Shown piece after piece: positions 63,467 through 64,000 of a DNA stretch of 64,000 bases. The stretch comes from Burkholderia sp. GAS332 (GTDB lineage Bacteria > Pseudomonadota > Gammaproteobacteria > Burkholderiales > Burkholderiaceae), in the NCBI GenBank assembly GCA_900142905.1, contig FSRV01000002.1:3596001-3660000 (forward strand). The letters run 5' to 3'. The position numbers and the translations under genes are program-made. The notes under the pieces were generated by a model. It did not search any database. It worked only from the letters and a program-made list of their open reading frames with translations, and was not told where the DNA came from. Position 1 is the stretch's first letter; each line of letters opens with the position of its first letter.

Positions 63467-64000
63467 TTAGGCGGTCGGGCGGAACATCTCGAACATCTCG
63501 CCGATTCCCGCGTAATCCGCACGATAACCGGCACGCATGATCGGCTGCGCGGCGTGGGTGTCGAACAGACCGTCTTTCAGATAGGCCTCGTTGATGTGGA
63601 CGCCGACCACTTGTCCGAGCGACAGGTAGTTGTCCATCGGCTTGCCGTCGAGGGTATGCAGACGGACCACTTGCAGCAGCTTGCATTCGAGCGCGGCCGG
63701 CGATTCGGCAACGTGCGGCACGGCGACTTTGCGACCCGGCGCTGGCGTGAGGCCCGCGAGTTCGAATTCGTCGACGTGTGACGGGACCGGCGCGGAAGAG
63801 CGGTTCATCTGCTCGGCGAGCGGTTTGCTGGACAGATTCCAGACGAATTCGCCGGTGGCTTCGATGTTGGCGATGCTGTCTTTACGGCCTTCGCTGCAGA
63901 AGCCGATGATCGGCGGGAAGCTGGCGAACGCGCCGAAGAAGCTGTAGGGCGCGAGGTTCAGCGTACCGTCGGTAGCGCGTGAGGAAATCCAGCCAATCAG
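63467..64000 (-). CDS. Flavin reductase family protein (partial, N-terminus outside window)
   Basis: The frame runs off the right edge, so about 178 residues are visible. The FMN-binding split barrel is recognisable: LIGWISSRATDGTLNLAPYS, FFGAFASFPPIIGFCSEGRK, DSIANIEATGEFVWNLSSKP, later VPHVAESPAALECKLLQVVR and NYLSLGQVVGVHINEAYLKD. Such proteins reduce flavin or act as small oxidoreductases. The C-terminus is complete (FEMFRPTA). It is separated from the cupin gene by 177 bases in the same direction. Confidence 0.88.
   Translation of the reverse strand: MIGWISSRATDGTLNLAPYSFFGAFASFPPIIGFCSEGRKDSIANIEATGEFVWNLSSKPLAEQMNRSSAPVPSHVDEFELAGLTPAPGRKVAVPHVAESPAALECKLLQVVRLHTLDGKPMDNYLSLGQVVGVHINEAYLKDGLFDTHAAQPIMRAGYRADYAGIGEMFEMFRPTA

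Overview
The window looks like part of a secondary replicon of a Burkholderia-type betaproteobacterium, most likely Paraburkholderia. The evidence is high GC, Burkholderiales-type sdhCDAB/mdh/prpC/prpD/acnA synteny, an intracellular PHB depolymerase, a NodT-type efflux lipoprotein and a very large trimeric autotransporter. No RNA gene, insertion sequence, CRISPR array or replication origin was seen. The species assignment is an inference from gene content.  REGION 1 (1-13,180), central carbon metabolism. On the minus strand are a GntR/UTRA regulator and sdhC-sdhD-sdhA-sdhB; sdhB is cut by the left edge. A perfect 20-bp palindrome and a sigma70-like promoter lie between the regulator and mdh. 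After the mdh terminator comes a plus-strand run: a CitE/HpcH-like CoA lyase, a possible 55-codon ORF with ATGA overlaps at both ends, prpC, a small exported MliC-like protein, prpD and acnA, closed by two hairpins. The run mixes TCA and 2-methylcitrate steps and has no prpB.  REGION 2 (13,183-41,607), surface adhesion and its signalling. Reading along the minus strand, an OmpA-like lipoprotein, a NarL/EvgA-type response regulator and an HPt protein occur in the same order twice, once on each side of the adhesin genes. One HPt protein (14,355-16,058) is a membrane histidine-kinase-like protein whose phospho-acceptor His and ATP-binding boxes are degenerate while its HPt His is kept. The other (38,784-39,623) is a receiver-like remnant fused to an HPt domain. 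Between the copies lie a 2,518-residue trimeric autotransporter (minus strand) and a plus-strand Tad/Flp pilus locus: Flp pilin, TadG-like, TadE-like, an exported unknown, a second small Flp-like pilin, CpaB, CpaC, FHA-CpaF, TadB, TadC, DUF192, TadE and a lytic transglycosylase. No TadZ/CpaE, TadD or prepilin peptidase gene is in the window.  REGION 3 (41,785-47,058), drug efflux. A TetR/CecR-like regulator is followed by a HlyD-type adaptor, an ABC-2 ATPase, one ABC-2 permease and a NodT-family outer-membrane factor, mostly with overlapping starts and stops.  REGION 4 (47,404-64,000), single genes and small units. These are a TPR-glycosyltransferase-like protein, an AsmA/DUF748 protein, a DUF1254 lipoprotein, a PaiB-like protein, a copper P-type ATPase behind a CueR-type promoter, a chemoreceptor behind a FliA-type promoter with a perfect hairpin at the predicted mRNA 5' end, a glutathione S-transferase, a PHB depolymerase, a cupin protein and a flavin reductase cut by the right edge.  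All calls come from reading the sequence and recalled family motifs; no database search was run.
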